In this document: positions 43,382-52,181 of the stretch, in pieces
How positions within the stretch are numbered: the first letter of the stretch is position 1
Layout of the letters: each line of letters begins with the position of its first letter
Source of the DNA: JAHIYU01 sp964476155
GTDB taxonomy: Bacteria > Krumholzibacteriota > Krumholzibacteriia > LZORAL124-64-63
Assembly (NCBI GenBank): GCA_964476155.1
Contig: CAYYYS010000010.1
Span: 20,268 to 84,267, forward strand
Reading direction: 5' to 3'
Length of the DNA: 64,000 nt
The notes under the pieces: model-generated
What the model saw: the letters and a program-made list of their open reading frames with translations, nothing else
Database searches by the model: none
Told to the model about the DNA's origin: nothing
Translations under genes and position numbers: made by a program

Positions 43382-44181
43382 CCAATTCGCCGAACATCAA
43401 TATGGCCGTCGACATACGCCACCTGCGGCTGGACCTGCAGGGATGGCCCGTGCTGCGTAACGTTTCACTCTCGGTGCGCATGGGCGAGTTCTTCACCATC
43501 GTCGGACCCAACGGCGCGGGCAAGACGTCGCTGCTGCGCTGCATCAACCGGATCAACCGCGGCTGGCGCGGCACCATCAACGTCAACAGCGTGAGCATCG
43601 CGGCCTTCACCCAGCGTGAGCTGGCGCGTCTGGTGGCCTACGTTCCCCAGGCGGGGGGGCGGCACAGTCCGTTCACCGTCCGCGAGACGATTCTCATGGC
43701 CCGCTATCCCCATCTGACGCCTTTCGTTTCGGTGGGGTATCGCGATCTGCGTTTCGTGGAAGACGCCCTGGCCCTGACGGGCACCGGGTCGTTGGCCGAC
43801 CGCGCCATGCACACCCTCAGCGGTGGCGAGCGCCAGAAGGTGATGCTGGCCGCCGCGCTGGCCCAGAACGCCAAGATCCTGCTGCTCGACGAACCCACGA
43901 CGTTCCTGGACCCCAGCCATCGCGACGTGTTCCGGCGCGTCCTGCGCACCATCAATCGCGAGAAGGGTATCACCATCATCGAGGTGACCCACGATCTGAA
44001 CTGCGCCGCCCTGGATAGTCATCGCATACTGGCATTGCGCAACGGCGAGGTGGCCTTTTGTGGCTCGCCGGACCAGTTCATGGACGAGGATGTTCTGAAA
44101 GATATTTACGAGCGCACGTTCCTGTTCACCGAACATCCCATCGATGGACAGCTGATGATCCTGCCGGAAGGCGGTGACTGA
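43378..44181 (+). CDS. ABC-importer ATPase, BtuD/FecE-like
   Basis: A 267-residue ATP-binding subunit: Walker A 'IVGPNGAGKTSLLRCIN', Q-loop 'VAYVPQAGG', signature 'LSGGERQKVMLAAALAQ', Walker B 'ILLLDEPTTFLDPSHR' and the switch histidine in 'IIEVTHDLNCAAL'. The 'RYPHLTPF' segment is typical for cobalamin/siderophore importers. It drives transport with the permease that follows one base after its stop. Confidence 0.88.
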   Translation: MTNSPNINMAVDIRHLRLDLQGWPVLRNVSLSVRMGEFFTIVGPNGAGKTSLLRCINRINRGWRGTINVNSVSIAAFTQRELARLVAYVPQAGGRHSPFTVRETILMARYPHLTPFVSVGYRDLRFVEDALALTGTGSLADRAMHTLSGGERQKVMLAAALAQNAKILLLDEPTTFLDPSHRDVFRRVLRTINREKGITIIEVTHDLNCAALDSHRILALRNGEVAFCGSPDQFMDEDVLKDIYERTFLFTEHPIDGQLMILPEGGD

Positions 44182-44182
44182 C

Positions 44183-45181
44183 ATGAAGGTCATGCTGCTC
44201 TCCGGGATGATCCTGTTGACCATCGGCGTCCTTGTGGTGTCCCCGTTCCTGGGCATGACGCCCATCTCGGTCGAGACGGTATTGTCCGCCCCCGACGGTG
44301 ATCCCGAGGCACAGATATTTTGGCGACTCCGTGTGCCGCGGGTGATGCTCGGCTTCCTGGCCGGCGCAGCCATGTCGTTGGCGGGCATGGTGTTCCAGGC
44401 CATGTTCCGCAACCCCCTGGCCACGCCGTATACACTGGGCGTGTCCAGCGGCGCGGCGCTCGGCGCCACGTTGTACATTCGGCTCGGTCTGTCCTTCGCG
44501 TTTTTGGGCGTAACCGGCGTAACCATGGCGGCCTTCGCCGGCGCGCTGTTGGCCATCGTCACCGTTTACGGGTTGACCCGTTCACGGCCCGGCTCCTCGA
44601 CAGCCACCATGCTGCTGGCGGGCGTGGCGGTGAACTTCACCTTCAGCAGCCTGATCCTGCTGGTGCACTACACGTCGGACATGGCCAGCTCCTTCAATAT
44701 CCTGCGTTGGCTCATGGGACGACTGGACACCGTCGGTCCCGACGAACCCCTCTCGCTGCTGCCCCTGCTGGTTTTCGGCGGACTGGCCGCGCTCACCCTG
44801 CACCGCGAACTGAACCTCATGGCCGTCGGCGACGAGATCGCCGTCAGCCGCGGCGTGGACGTGTCGCGCTACCGCAAGGTGCTCTTCATCTCCACCTCGG
44901 TGATGGTCGGCGGCGTGGTGGCCCTCTGTGGGCCCATCGGTTTCGTGGGCATGATGGCGCCGCACATCTGTCGTCTGCTGGTCGGACCGGACCACCGCTG
45001 GCTCGGCCCCATGTCGTTGTTGTTCGGCGGCGCCTTCCTGGTCGCCTGCGACACCGTATCGCGCATGGTGACCGCTCCGGCCGAACTGCCCGTGGGCGTG
45101 ATCACCGCCCTGTTGGGCGGCCCGTTCTTTATCTGGCTGCTTTCGGGCCGCCGCGGCGCCAACGTCGACGCGGGAATGTAG
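44183..45181 (+). CDS. ABC-importer permease, BtuC/FecCD-like
   Basis: A 332-residue membrane protein with about ten helices. 'FWRLRVPRVMLGFLAGAAMS', 'AMFRNPLATPYTLGVSSGAA', 'GIAVSRGVDVSRYRKV'-like coupling sequence ('AVSRGVDVSRYRKVLFISTS') and 'CGPIGFVGMMAPHICRLLVG' are standard for FecCD/BtuC permeases. It ends 'LPVGVITALLGGPFFIWLL'. The ATG at 44183 is used; a GTG at 44174 is the alternative start. It completes the importer with the two upstream genes. Confidence 0.88.
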   Translation: MKVMLLSGMILLTIGVLVVSPFLGMTPISVETVLSAPDGDPEAQIFWRLRVPRVMLGFLAGAAMSLAGMVFQAMFRNPLATPYTLGVSSGAALGATLYIRLGLSFAFLGVTGVTMAAFAGALLAIVTVYGLTRSRPGSSTATMLLAGVAVNFTFSSLILLVHYTSDMASSFNILRWLMGRLDTVGPDEPLSLLPLLVFGGLAALTLHRELNLMAVGDEIAVSRGVDVSRYRKVLFISTSVMVGGVVALCGPIGFVGMMAPHICRLLVGPDHRWLGPMSLLFGGAFLVACDTVSRMVTAPAELPVGVITALLGGPFFIWLLSGRRGANVDAGM

Positions 45182-45185
45182 CGCC

Positions 45186-46040
45186 ATGCTCGCCCTGCTG
45201 GCCGCGTCCCTGATCTGGGCTTTTTCCTTCGGACTCATCAAGACGCAGCTTGCCGGGTATGACCCGCGGGCGGTGGCCTTTGTGCGTCTGGCCCTGGCGG
45301 CGCTCGTCTTTGCGCCGTGGCTGCCGCGATTGGGTGCGCCGCGTTTGCGCTTGCGGCTCGCCGTGTTGGGGGTGGTGCAGTTCGGCTTGATGTACGTGCT
45401 GTACATCGCCTCTTACGCTCATCTGCCCGCCTATGCGGTAGCGTTGTTCACGGTCTTCACACCCATCTACGTGGTGTTGCTGGATGACGCCTGGTCGCGC
45501 CGTTTCGCGCCGCGTCATCTGCTCGCGGCCCTGTTGGCTGTGGCCGGCGGCGCCCTGGTGGTGTGGCGCGATCTGCCGGCGGGAGAGGCCTGGCCTGGTA
45601 TCCTGATGCTGCAGGGAGCGAACCTGTGCTTCGCCGTGGGGCAGCTGTTTTATCGGCGGTGGCGGCTGGCGGCCGGTGCGGATCTCGGCAGTGATACGGG
45701 CAACCTGGCCTGGATGTATTTGGGGGCGATGGTTCTGGCCGGAGCGGCCGCCGTCGTGTCCGGAGGCCTGAGCGATCTGACCACCCTCGACGGCGACGCC
45801 CGCCTGGCGTTGCTCTACCTGGGGCTGTTGCCCACAGGCGTGGCTTTCTATCTCTGGAATCGCGGCGCTGTCACGGTAGGCGCGGGGTTACTGGGAGCCG
45901 CCAATAATTTCAAGATCCCCCTGGCGGTGGTCGTGGCCTGGACGGTCTTCGGCGAGTCGGCGCGGCTGTGGCCGGTGATCGGCGGGTTGGTGGCAGTGAC
46001 TGCGGCGCTTTTCGTCGCGACCGATCGAGACGAGACCTGA
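45186..46040 (+). CDS. EamA/DMT-superfamily transporter
   Basis: A 284-residue protein with ten hydrophobic helices arranged as two EamA repeats: the first begins 'LLAASLIWAFSFGLIKTQLA' and the second 'AWPGILMLQGANLCFAVGQL'. The loop 'RRWRLAAGADLGS' separates them. It likely exports or imports small metabolites such as amino acids; the substrate cannot be inferred. The start is four bases after the permease stop, so it may be co-transcribed with the importer. Confidence 0.8.
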   Translation: MLALLAASLIWAFSFGLIKTQLAGYDPRAVAFVRLALAALVFAPWLPRLGAPRLRLRLAVLGVVQFGLMYVLYIASYAHLPAYAVALFTVFTPIYVVLLDDAWSRRFAPRHLLAALLAVAGGALVVWRDLPAGEAWPGILMLQGANLCFAVGQLFYRRWRLAAGADLGSDTGNLAWMYLGAMVLAGAAAVVSGGLSDLTTLDGDARLALLYLGLLPTGVAFYLWNRGAVTVGAGLLGAANNFKIPLAVVVAWTVFGESARLWPVIGGLVAVTAALFVATDRDET

Positions 46041-46061
46041 TAGGTTCATTGGAGGTTCCGG

Positions 46062-46393
46062 ATGCGCCATCACGAACGCGCCCGCGACGACGGTCGCTGC
46101 AGCTTCAGCCTATGCAAGCCCTACAGTTTGCTGCCGTCGCCCTGCAGGCGTTGATGGAGAAATACCAGCCCGAGGGCGGCTTTGAACCCATCGACGCGCA
46201 CAAGCGCATGTACGTCAAGGCCCTGGAACGCGTGGGTGTTTTTCTGGTCGATGGTCCCTGGACCGCCAAGGTGAAGTTCGGGAGCAACGAGCCCGAGACG
46301 GTGCGGCGGGCCTGGATTGAGAGACTGCGCGAACGTGGCGAACCGCTGGATCTGGCGACCGCTGATGAGATTGAGAAGACCCTGGCGGGATAG
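46062..46393 (+). CDS. Small protein of unknown function; start uncertain
   Basis: The convincing coding part is 46112-46393, giving 93 residues: 'MQALQFAAVALQALMEKYQP' ... 'VGVFLVDGPWTAKVKFGSNE' ... 'GEPLDLATADEIEKTLAG'. It is soluble, helical and charged, and I do not recognise it. The ATG at 46112 has no ribosome-binding site. A strong one (GGAGG, six bases) instead serves an ATG at 46062, but that frame stops after 30 codons (MRHHERARDDGRCSFSLCKP...). Either a small leader peptide is coupled to the main frame, or a frameshift separates the true N-terminus from the body. The entry spans both. Confidence 0.45.
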
Positions 46394-46405
46394 AGAGACG
46401 CCTGA

Positions 46406-47470
46406 TCACTCGCTGGACGGGGCGGCCAGTTCGACCTCGAAGAGCCAAGGCCACAGCTTGCCAGTCACCCAGGTGCGGTCCGTGTCCGGATCGTGGGCGA
46501 TGCCGTTGAGGACGCCGGCCGCTTCAGCCTCCGCGGTAGTCAGCAGGTCGGCGAAGTCCACGATGTCGGTTACTTTGCCGGTCGTCGGGTCGATCCCCAC
46601 GATGTAGTTGGACAACCAGACGTTAGCCCATACCTTCCCGCCGATCCATTCCAACTCGTTCAACTCGTCCAGTTCCGCTCCGAAGACCGTCACGGTCACC
46701 CGCCCGGTCTCGGCGAAAGTGTCGGGATCGCGGAAGTACAGGGTGGCTGTGCCGTCGCTCATGATCAGCCGCGTGTCGTCGTGGGTCAGGCCCCAGCCAT
46801 GGGTCGGGTAGGTGAAGGTACCCAGCGCAGCGAAGTCGTCCAGCGCCCATACGAACGCCGTGTGGTTCTGCCACGTGAGCTGGATGATGCGGTCCTGCCA
46901 GACGGTGATGCCCTCGCCGAAATAGTCATCTCCCAGACCGACTTCCCGCACGACAGCACCGGTGGTCAGATCGACTTCGCGCAGCCTTGATTGACCGTAG
47001 TACAGTCCGGTCCCTTCATAGAGAGCGCCGTCGTGCCAGACCAGCCCCTGGGTGAAGGCGTTGGTGTCGTGGGGATAGCGGGCAATGATTTGGTAGGTCC
47101 ACGCCTGGGCCAGACGGACGGGAACCACAAGAGTGCCGATCACCTCGTCGCGTCCGTCGTCAACGGTCACGGTCACGGTGCAGGGGCCGGTGGTTGAAGG
47201 CGCCCGCCACACGGCCGCGGCTTCGCAGGATCCGGACTCGAACCAACCGGCGGTGGCGCGCCAGCGATAATCCAGCGGCACGCCTTCGGGATCGTGGGCC
47301 TGCACGGTGACGGCCGAGGTGCTGTCGGGTGCGACCGGGGAGGGCGCCGCCTCAAGCGTGTCGATGACCGGCGGGTCGTTGGGCGGGTCGGTGTCGAACA
47401 GGCAGCCGGATGTGGCCGCCAGCAGGACGATCAGGGTGAGGGTGAGCAGTTGGGTTGGCCGTGGCTTCAT
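46406..47470 (-). CDS. Glutaminyl-peptide cyclotransferase-family lipoprotein with Ig-like N-terminus
   Basis: A 354-residue lipoprotein. The signal peptide ends in AATSGC; the ATG at 47470 has GAGGAG four bases upstream. Residues about 25-120 form an Ig/PKD-like module ('APSPVAPDSTSAVTVQAHDP', 'DYRWRATAGWFESG'). The rest is a five-bladed propeller of the bacterial/plant glutamine cyclotransferase type: 'YPHDTNAFTQGLVWHDGALY', 'GWGLTHDDTRLIMSDGTATL', 'ELNELEWIGGKVWANVW', 'GVLNGIAHDPDTDRTWVTGK'. It should convert N-terminal glutamine of peptides to pyroglutamate in the envelope. The extra Ig module ahead of the propeller is not common. Confidence 0.83.
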   Translation of the reverse strand: MKPRPTQLLTLTLIVLLAATSGCLFDTDPPNDPPVIDTLEAAPSPVAPDSTSAVTVQAHDPEGVPLDYRWRATAGWFESGSCEAAAVWRAPSTTGPCTVTVTVDDGRDEVIGTLVVPVRLAQAWTYQIIARYPHDTNAFTQGLVWHDGALYEGTGLYYGQSRLREVDLTTGAVVREVGLGDDYFGEGITVWQDRIIQLTWQNHTAFVWALDDFAALGTFTYPTHGWGLTHDDTRLIMSDGTATLYFRDPDTFAETGRVTVTVFGAELDELNELEWIGGKVWANVWLSNYIVGIDPTTGKVTDIVDFADLLTTAEAEAAGVLNGIAHDPDTDRTWVTGKLWPWLFEVELAAPSSE

Positions 47471-47534
47471 GGGCTCCTCATGGTGTGAGGTTCCATGGTA
47501 GGGCAGTGGGGTGTTGTGGGCAATGGCGGGGACA

Positions 47535-47568
47535 TTAAAAAACGGAGGGGGCCCTTGTGGGCCCCCCT
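47535..47568 (-). terminator. Intrinsic terminator after the prolyl oligopeptidase gene
   Basis: On the minus strand a GC-rich stem (GGGGGCCC arms, ACAA loop) is followed by CCGTTTTTT. The hairpin lies about 25 bases past the stop of the peptidase and ends transcription before the cyclotransferase gene. Confidence 0.85.
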
Positions 47569-47593
47569 TCATTTGTAATCGTGCAAGTGGCGC

Positions 47594-49729
47594 CTACTCC
47601 ATCCCCAACTGATCCCAAAGGAACGACCACTCGTCCGCCACTTCCTCGATGATCTTCGAGGTCGGTTTCCCGCCGCCGTGGCCGGCTTTGGTTTCGATCC
47701 GGATGATCACCGGATCGGTACCCGCGTGCGCCTCCTGGATCCGCGCCGCGTACTTGAAGCTGTGCCCCGGCACCACGCGGTCGTCGTGGTCGGCGGTGGT
47801 GATCATGACGGCCGGGTAGTCCACGCCGCCCGCGAGATTGTGGTACGGGGAGTAGGCGTGCAGCGTGGGGAACATGTCCGGGTCCTCGCTGCTGCCGTAG
47901 TCGCTCACCCAGGCCCAGCCGATGGTGAACAGGTGGAAGCGCAGCATGTCCATCACGCCCACCGCTGGGAGGCCGGCCTTGAACAGGTCGGGACGCTGGT
48001 TGCAGACGGCGCCCACGAGCGTGCCGCCGTTGCTGCCGCCGGCGCAGGCCAGCTTGTCTTTGCTGGTGAACCCTTCGGCGATCAGGTACTCGCCGCCGGC
48101 GATGAAGTCGTCGAAGACATTCTGCTTGTTCTTGAGCATGCCGGCCTGGTGCCAGTCTTCGCCGTATTCGCCGCCGCCGCGTAGGTTGGTCATGGCGAAG
48201 ATGCCGCCCATCTCGATCCACGCCAGGCGAGAGATCGAGAAGTACGGCGTGAGCGACACGTTGAAGCCGCCGTAGCCGTAGATCAGCGTGGGGTTCGATC
48301 CGTCCATCTTGATGTCCTTTTTGTGGACGATGAACATGGGGATTTTCGTGCCGTCCTTGCTCGGGTAGAACACCTGCTCGGTGGTGTAGGCCGACAGGTC
48401 GACGTCGATCTCCGGCTCGCGGAAGACGGTGCTCTTGCCGGTCGTGAAGTCGTACTTGAAGATCGTGGGCGGGTAGAGGAACGACGTAAACGTGTAGAAC
48501 ATCTCGGTGTCCTCGCGGTGGCCGCCGACACCGCCGGCCGAACCGATACCCGGAAGTTCGAGTTCGCCGATCTGGTGTCCGTGATGGTCGAAGCAGTAGA
48601 CCACCGAGTGGGCGTCCTTCATGTAGCTGGCCACGAACTCGTTGCCGTTGATCATGCTGATGCCGCGCAGTGTGATGTCCTTCTCGGCGATCAGCTCGTG
48701 CCACTCGCTCTTGGCGGGATTCTCGATATCGATGGCGACCAGGCGCTTCTTGGGGGCGTCAAGGTCGGTCTGGATATAGAACACCGTGCCGTCGTGGTCG
48801 ACGAAGCCGTAGTCGGCTTCGAAGGTGTCGATCAACTCGACGAACTCGGCGTTCGGGTCGCGCAGATCCTTGTAGAAGAACTGGTTCATGGGCGAGGTGC
48901 CCTTCCAGACCGAGAGGATCAGGTAGTCGCCGCTCTCGGTGACGTGACCGCCGAAGCCCCATTCCTTCTGGTCGGGACGCTCGTAGACCAATACGTCGTC
49001 GCTCTGGGGCGTACCCACCTTGTGGTAGTAGAGCTTCTGGTAGTAGTTGGCGCTTTCGAGTTCGTCGCCCTCGACGGGTTCGTCGTAGCGACTGTAGTAG
49101 AAGCCTTCGTTCTTCTCGTCCCAGCTCGCGCCGGAGAACTTGCTCCATTCGACCTTGTCGGCGAGGTCCTCGCCGGTGTCGATGTCACGCACATACCAGG
49201 TGCGCCAGTCCGAGCCGCTTACGTTGGTGGCCCAGGCCATCTTCTTGCCGTCGCTGCTGATGCTCAGGCCGCCCAGGGCGATCGTACCGTCGTCGCTGAG
49301 TGTGTTGGGGTCGATCAAGACACGCGGCTCGCCGTCGAGACCTTCCTGTACGTAGATCACCGACTGGTCTTGCAGGCCGTCGTTCTTGGAGAAGAAGTAG
49401 CGCTCGCCCTCGCGGAAAGGGGCGCCGTACTTGGGGTAGTCCCACAGGGCGGTCAGGCGGTCCTTGATCTTGTCGCGGACGGGGATGCTCTCGAGGTACT
49501 TGAAGGTGACGGCGTTCTGGGCTTCGACCCAGGCCTTGGTCTCGTCGCTGTCCACGTCTTCGAGCCAGCGGTAGGGATCGGCCACCTGCGTGCCGTGGTA
49601 GTCGTCGACCTGGTCGACCTTGTGGGCCGCGGGATACTCGAAGGTCATGGGCTCCCTTTCATGAACGGTCACGCTACAGCCGGCCAACAGGCACATGGCG
49701 GTGCAGACGAGCAACAACGATCGCATCAT
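47594..49729 (-). CDS. Prolyl oligopeptidase (S9A) lipoprotein
   Basis: A 711-residue serine peptidase with a lipoprotein signal peptide (LLLVCTAMCLLAGCS). The N-terminal part after the signal matches the S9A start ('YHGTQVADPYRWLEDVDSDE'), followed by the seven-bladed propeller. The catalytic domain has 'YGYGGFNVSLTPYFS', the nucleophile in 'LACAGGSNGGTLVGAV' (near 564), the aspartate in 'TADHDDRVVPGHSFKY' and the histidine in 'ETKAGHGGGKPTS'. It cleaves peptides after proline; the lipid anchor puts it in the periplasm or at the cell surface. With the M1 peptidase it suggests extracytoplasmic peptide use. It is transcribed alone. Confidence 0.92.
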   Translation of the reverse strand: MMRSLLLVCTAMCLLAGCSVTVHEREPMTFEYPAAHKVDQVDDYHGTQVADPYRWLEDVDSDETKAWVEAQNAVTFKYLESIPVRDKIKDRLTALWDYPKYGAPFREGERYFFSKNDGLQDQSVIYVQEGLDGEPRVLIDPNTLSDDGTIALGGLSISSDGKKMAWATNVSGSDWRTWYVRDIDTGEDLADKVEWSKFSGASWDEKNEGFYYSRYDEPVEGDELESANYYQKLYYHKVGTPQSDDVLVYERPDQKEWGFGGHVTESGDYLILSVWKGTSPMNQFFYKDLRDPNAEFVELIDTFEADYGFVDHDGTVFYIQTDLDAPKKRLVAIDIENPAKSEWHELIAEKDITLRGISMINGNEFVASYMKDAHSVVYCFDHHGHQIGELELPGIGSAGGVGGHREDTEMFYTFTSFLYPPTIFKYDFTTGKSTVFREPEIDVDLSAYTTEQVFYPSKDGTKIPMFIVHKKDIKMDGSNPTLIYGYGGFNVSLTPYFSISRLAWIEMGGIFAMTNLRGGGEYGEDWHQAGMLKNKQNVFDDFIAGGEYLIAEGFTSKDKLACAGGSNGGTLVGAVCNQRPDLFKAGLPAVGVMDMLRFHLFTIGWAWVSDYGSSEDPDMFPTLHAYSPYHNLAGGVDYPAVMITTADHDDRVVPGHSFKYAARIQEAHAGTDPVIIRIETKAGHGGGKPTSKIIEEVADEWSFLWDQLGME

Positions 49730-49902
49730 GATGACTACCTCTTCGGTTCAGGGGGAAAGGCGGGGTGCAACTCAACTCGTACGCAGTCTGGCGGGTGGGG
49801 TTGCCTCGCCGCGGATTTCATGGCTTAGAATACGGGCGGAATTCCCGCTTGTCACGTCTATCCCTTTGCCGCGTGCACCGGCTCTGTTACCTTGAGGGGA
49901 CC

Positions 49903-50580
49903 ATGAATTCAAACACACTCGACATTCTCCACGAGGACAACCACTTGTTGGCGGTCGTCAAACCGGCCGGTCTGCTCGTCCAGGGTGACAGCACCGGTGA
50001 CAAGACCCTGCTCGACGTCTGCAAGGCCTACCTCAAGGAAAAATACCAGAAACCCGGTAACGTTTATCTGGGGTTGGTACACAGACTGGACAGGCCGGTT
50101 TCGGGCGTGGTGTTGCTGGCGCGAACCTCGAAGGCGGCTTCGCGGCTTTCGGCCCAGTTTCGCGACGGCACGGTCGACAAGACGTATCTGGCGGTCGTGG
50201 AGGGACAGCCCCAACGGGCCGAGGGCGCCCTGGCGCATCATCTGGCCCCTCGCGCCGACACCAAGGGGCGCACGCGGTGTGAAGATGAGCCGTTTCAGGG
50301 TTCGCGCGAGTCGTATCTGACCTACCGGGTCGTAGTAAAAGGCGATCGCCCTTTGTTGCGGGTCGAGCCGATTACCGGCCGACGGCACCAGATCCGTGTC
50401 CAGCTCGCAGCCATGGGATGTCCCATTGTGGGCGACGTGAAGTACGGAGCCAAGGAACCCTTGCCCGATCGGAGCGTTGCTCTGCACGCTTGGCGACTGG
50501 ACTGTGTCCATCCGGTGGGCGGTCGAACCATGAACTTCAAGGCGTCGCCACCAGTTGGCGGGCCCTGGCCCCTTTTTTAA
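49903..50580 (+). CDS. RluA-family pseudouridine synthase
   Basis: A 225-residue pseudouridine synthase without an S4 domain. 'ILHEDNHLLAVVKPAGLLVQ' opens the fold, and the catalytic aspartate is D63 in 'GLVHRLDRPVSGVVLLART'. 'TGRRHQIRVQLAAMGCPIVG' and 'VALHAWRLDCVHP' are the later family motifs. It isomerises uridine in rRNA or tRNA; the target cannot be predicted. The ATG at 49903 has GAGGGG three to four bases upstream, and the open frame 5' of it has no coding character. The next gene follows nine bases after its stop. Confidence 0.9.
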   Translation: MNSNTLDILHEDNHLLAVVKPAGLLVQGDSTGDKTLLDVCKAYLKEKYQKPGNVYLGLVHRLDRPVSGVVLLARTSKAASRLSAQFRDGTVDKTYLAVVEGQPQRAEGALAHHLAPRADTKGRTRCEDEPFQGSRESYLTYRVVVKGDRPLLRVEPITGRRHQIRVQLAAMGCPIVGDVKYGAKEPLPDRSVALHAWRLDCVHPVGGRTMNFKASPPVGGPWPLF

Positions 50581-50589
50581 GGAGACAAG

Positions 50590-51048
50590 ATGAAATCCCA
50601 TACACGCGTGATCATTCTGGCGATGCTGCTCGCCGCCCTCGCCACGGCGGCGGTCGCTGGGGACCAGAAGGGCATCGCCTGGCTTTCCTACGAGGACGGC
50701 CTGGCCGTGGCGGCGGAATCCGGGAAAATGGTCATGATCGACTTCCACGCCGACTGGTGCAAGTACTGCAAGAAGATGGACAAGGAGACCTTTTCCGACC
50801 CCGGCGTCATCCGTCTGGTCGAGCAGTATTTCGTGCCCATCTCGGTGGATACGCAGAAGCAGCAGAAGATCGGGCAGCAGTATTCCGTGAAGAGTCTGCC
50901 GACCATGTGGTTCCTCGAAAGCGACAGCTCGCCGATCACGCCGTTGCCCGGTTTCGTGGACGCCAAACGGTTCCGCACGATCCTGGGTTTCATATCCTCC
51001 CGCAGCTTCGAGACCATGAGCTTCGAAGACTATCTCAAGGAGAGCTGA
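50590..51048 (+). CDS. Periplasmic thioredoxin-fold protein, DsbD-C/DUF255-like
   Basis: A 152-residue exported thioredoxin-like protein with signal peptide (VIILAMLLAALATAAVAG). The redox motif is W-C57-K-Y-C60 in 'MIDFHADWCKYCKKMDKETF', as in the C-terminal domain of DsbD and related thiol reductases. 'YSVKSLPTMWFLESDSSPI' supplies the cis-proline. It should catalyse thiol-disulfide exchange outside the cytoplasm. The start has AAGGAG at the correct distance, and it is followed by the oxidase gene within six bases. Confidence 0.82.
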   Translation: MKSHTRVIILAMLLAALATAAVAGDQKGIAWLSYEDGLAVAAESGKMVMIDFHADWCKYCKKMDKETFSDPGVIRLVEQYFVPISVDTQKQQKIGQQYSVKSLPTMWFLESDSSPITPLPGFVDAKRFRTILGFISSRSFETMSFEDYLKES

Positions 51049-51053
51049 GCGGC

Positions 51054-52181
51054 GTGATCGACCTCGATGTGACCATCATTGGCGGCGGCATCGTGGGTTG
51101 CGCCACGGCGGCCGCGGTAGCCCGCGAAGGTCGCTCGGTGGCGCTGCTCGAGCGTGAACCCCACCTGGCCATGGGCGTGACCTCCCGCAACAGCGAGGTG
51201 GCTCACGGCGGCATGTACTACCCGACCGATTCCGTCAAGGCGCGCTGCTGCGTGCGGGGCCGACGACTGCTCAAGGCTTTCTGCGAGGACGCGGGCGTCG
51301 GCTATAATGAGTGCGGCAAGCTGATCGTGGCCGTGACGCCCGACGAAGAGGACGCCCTGTCCGTCCTCCATGATCGCGGGCAGGCCAACGACGTCGAAGG
51401 TCTGGCGCTGATCGGACGCGACGAATTGAAACGCCTAGAACCCGAGGTGACGGCCACGGCGGCGCTGTTGTCACCGGCCACGGCCATTCTCGACGCCGAG
51501 GGGGCGGCCGGCGCTTTCGCCAAGGCCGCCGGGGAGCGCGGCGCCCAGGTCTTGACCGGCGCGACGGTTGCCGGACTCGAACCCGTCGCCGGTGGCTGGC
51601 GGGTAACGGTGGATCGCGGCGATGACGAAGGCTGGACCCATCATAGCCGCTGGGTCGTCAACTGTGCGGGGTTGCACGCCGATACGGTGGCCGCCCTGGC
51701 GGGTCTCGACGATCCGGACACGCGCCAGCGCTGGGTCAAGGGCAACTACTTCTCGGTGGCGCCGCGTCACGCCGGCCGGGTCAAGCGGCTGGTCTATCCG
51801 GTGCCGCCGGTCGGTACCGACACTCTGGGCGTACACGTTTGTCTCGACCTGCAGGGGCAGTTGCGCCTGGGGCCGGACTTCGAGCCCGGCGCGCGCGTCG
51901 AGGACTACGCCGTCGACCCGTCGCGCGCCGTGGGGTTTCACGAAGGCGCTCGTCGCTTCCTGCCCTTCCTGGAGCCCGAAGACCTTGCCCCCGCCTTCAG
52001 CGGCCTGCGCCCCAAAATCGATACGGACGACCCGTTCGCCGACTTCCAGGTGCGTTGTGAGGAGGGTGATCTGGAGGGGCTGATCAATCTGGTGGGTATC
52101 GATTCGCCGGGCTTGACCGCGTCGCCGGCGTTGGCGGAACTCGTGGCGGGTCTGATCGACGGGAGGGATGTGGCGCCATGA
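51054..52181 (+). CDS. L-2-hydroxyglutarate dehydrogenase-like FAD oxidoreductase
   Basis: A 375-residue DAO-family flavoprotein. The FAD-binding start is 'DVTIIGGGIVGCATAAAVAR' with 'VALLEREPHLAMGVTSRNSE'. 'SRNSEVAHGGMYYPTDSVKA' is the hallmark of the LhgO/L2HGDH group, and 'VVNCAGLHADTVAALAG' and 'FSGLRPKIDTDDPFADFQV' follow. It likely oxidises L-2-hydroxyglutarate to 2-oxoglutarate with electrons passed to the membrane quinone pool. The GTG start is used because no ATG fits and homology begins there. Its stop overlaps the next start (ATGA). Confidence 0.85.
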   Translation: MIDLDVTIIGGGIVGCATAAAVAREGRSVALLEREPHLAMGVTSRNSEVAHGGMYYPTDSVKARCCVRGRRLLKAFCEDAGVGYNECGKLIVAVTPDEEDALSVLHDRGQANDVEGLALIGRDELKRLEPEVTATAALLSPATAILDAEGAAGAFAKAAGERGAQVLTGATVAGLEPVAGGWRVTVDRGDDEGWTHHSRWVVNCAGLHADTVAALAGLDDPDTRQRWVKGNYFSVAPRHAGRVKRLVYPVPPVGTDTLGVHVCLDLQGQLRLGPDFEPGARVEDYAVDPSRAVGFHEGARRFLPFLEPEDLAPAFSGLRPKIDTDDPFADFQVRCEEGDLEGLINLVGIDSPGLTASPALAELVAGLIDGRDVAP

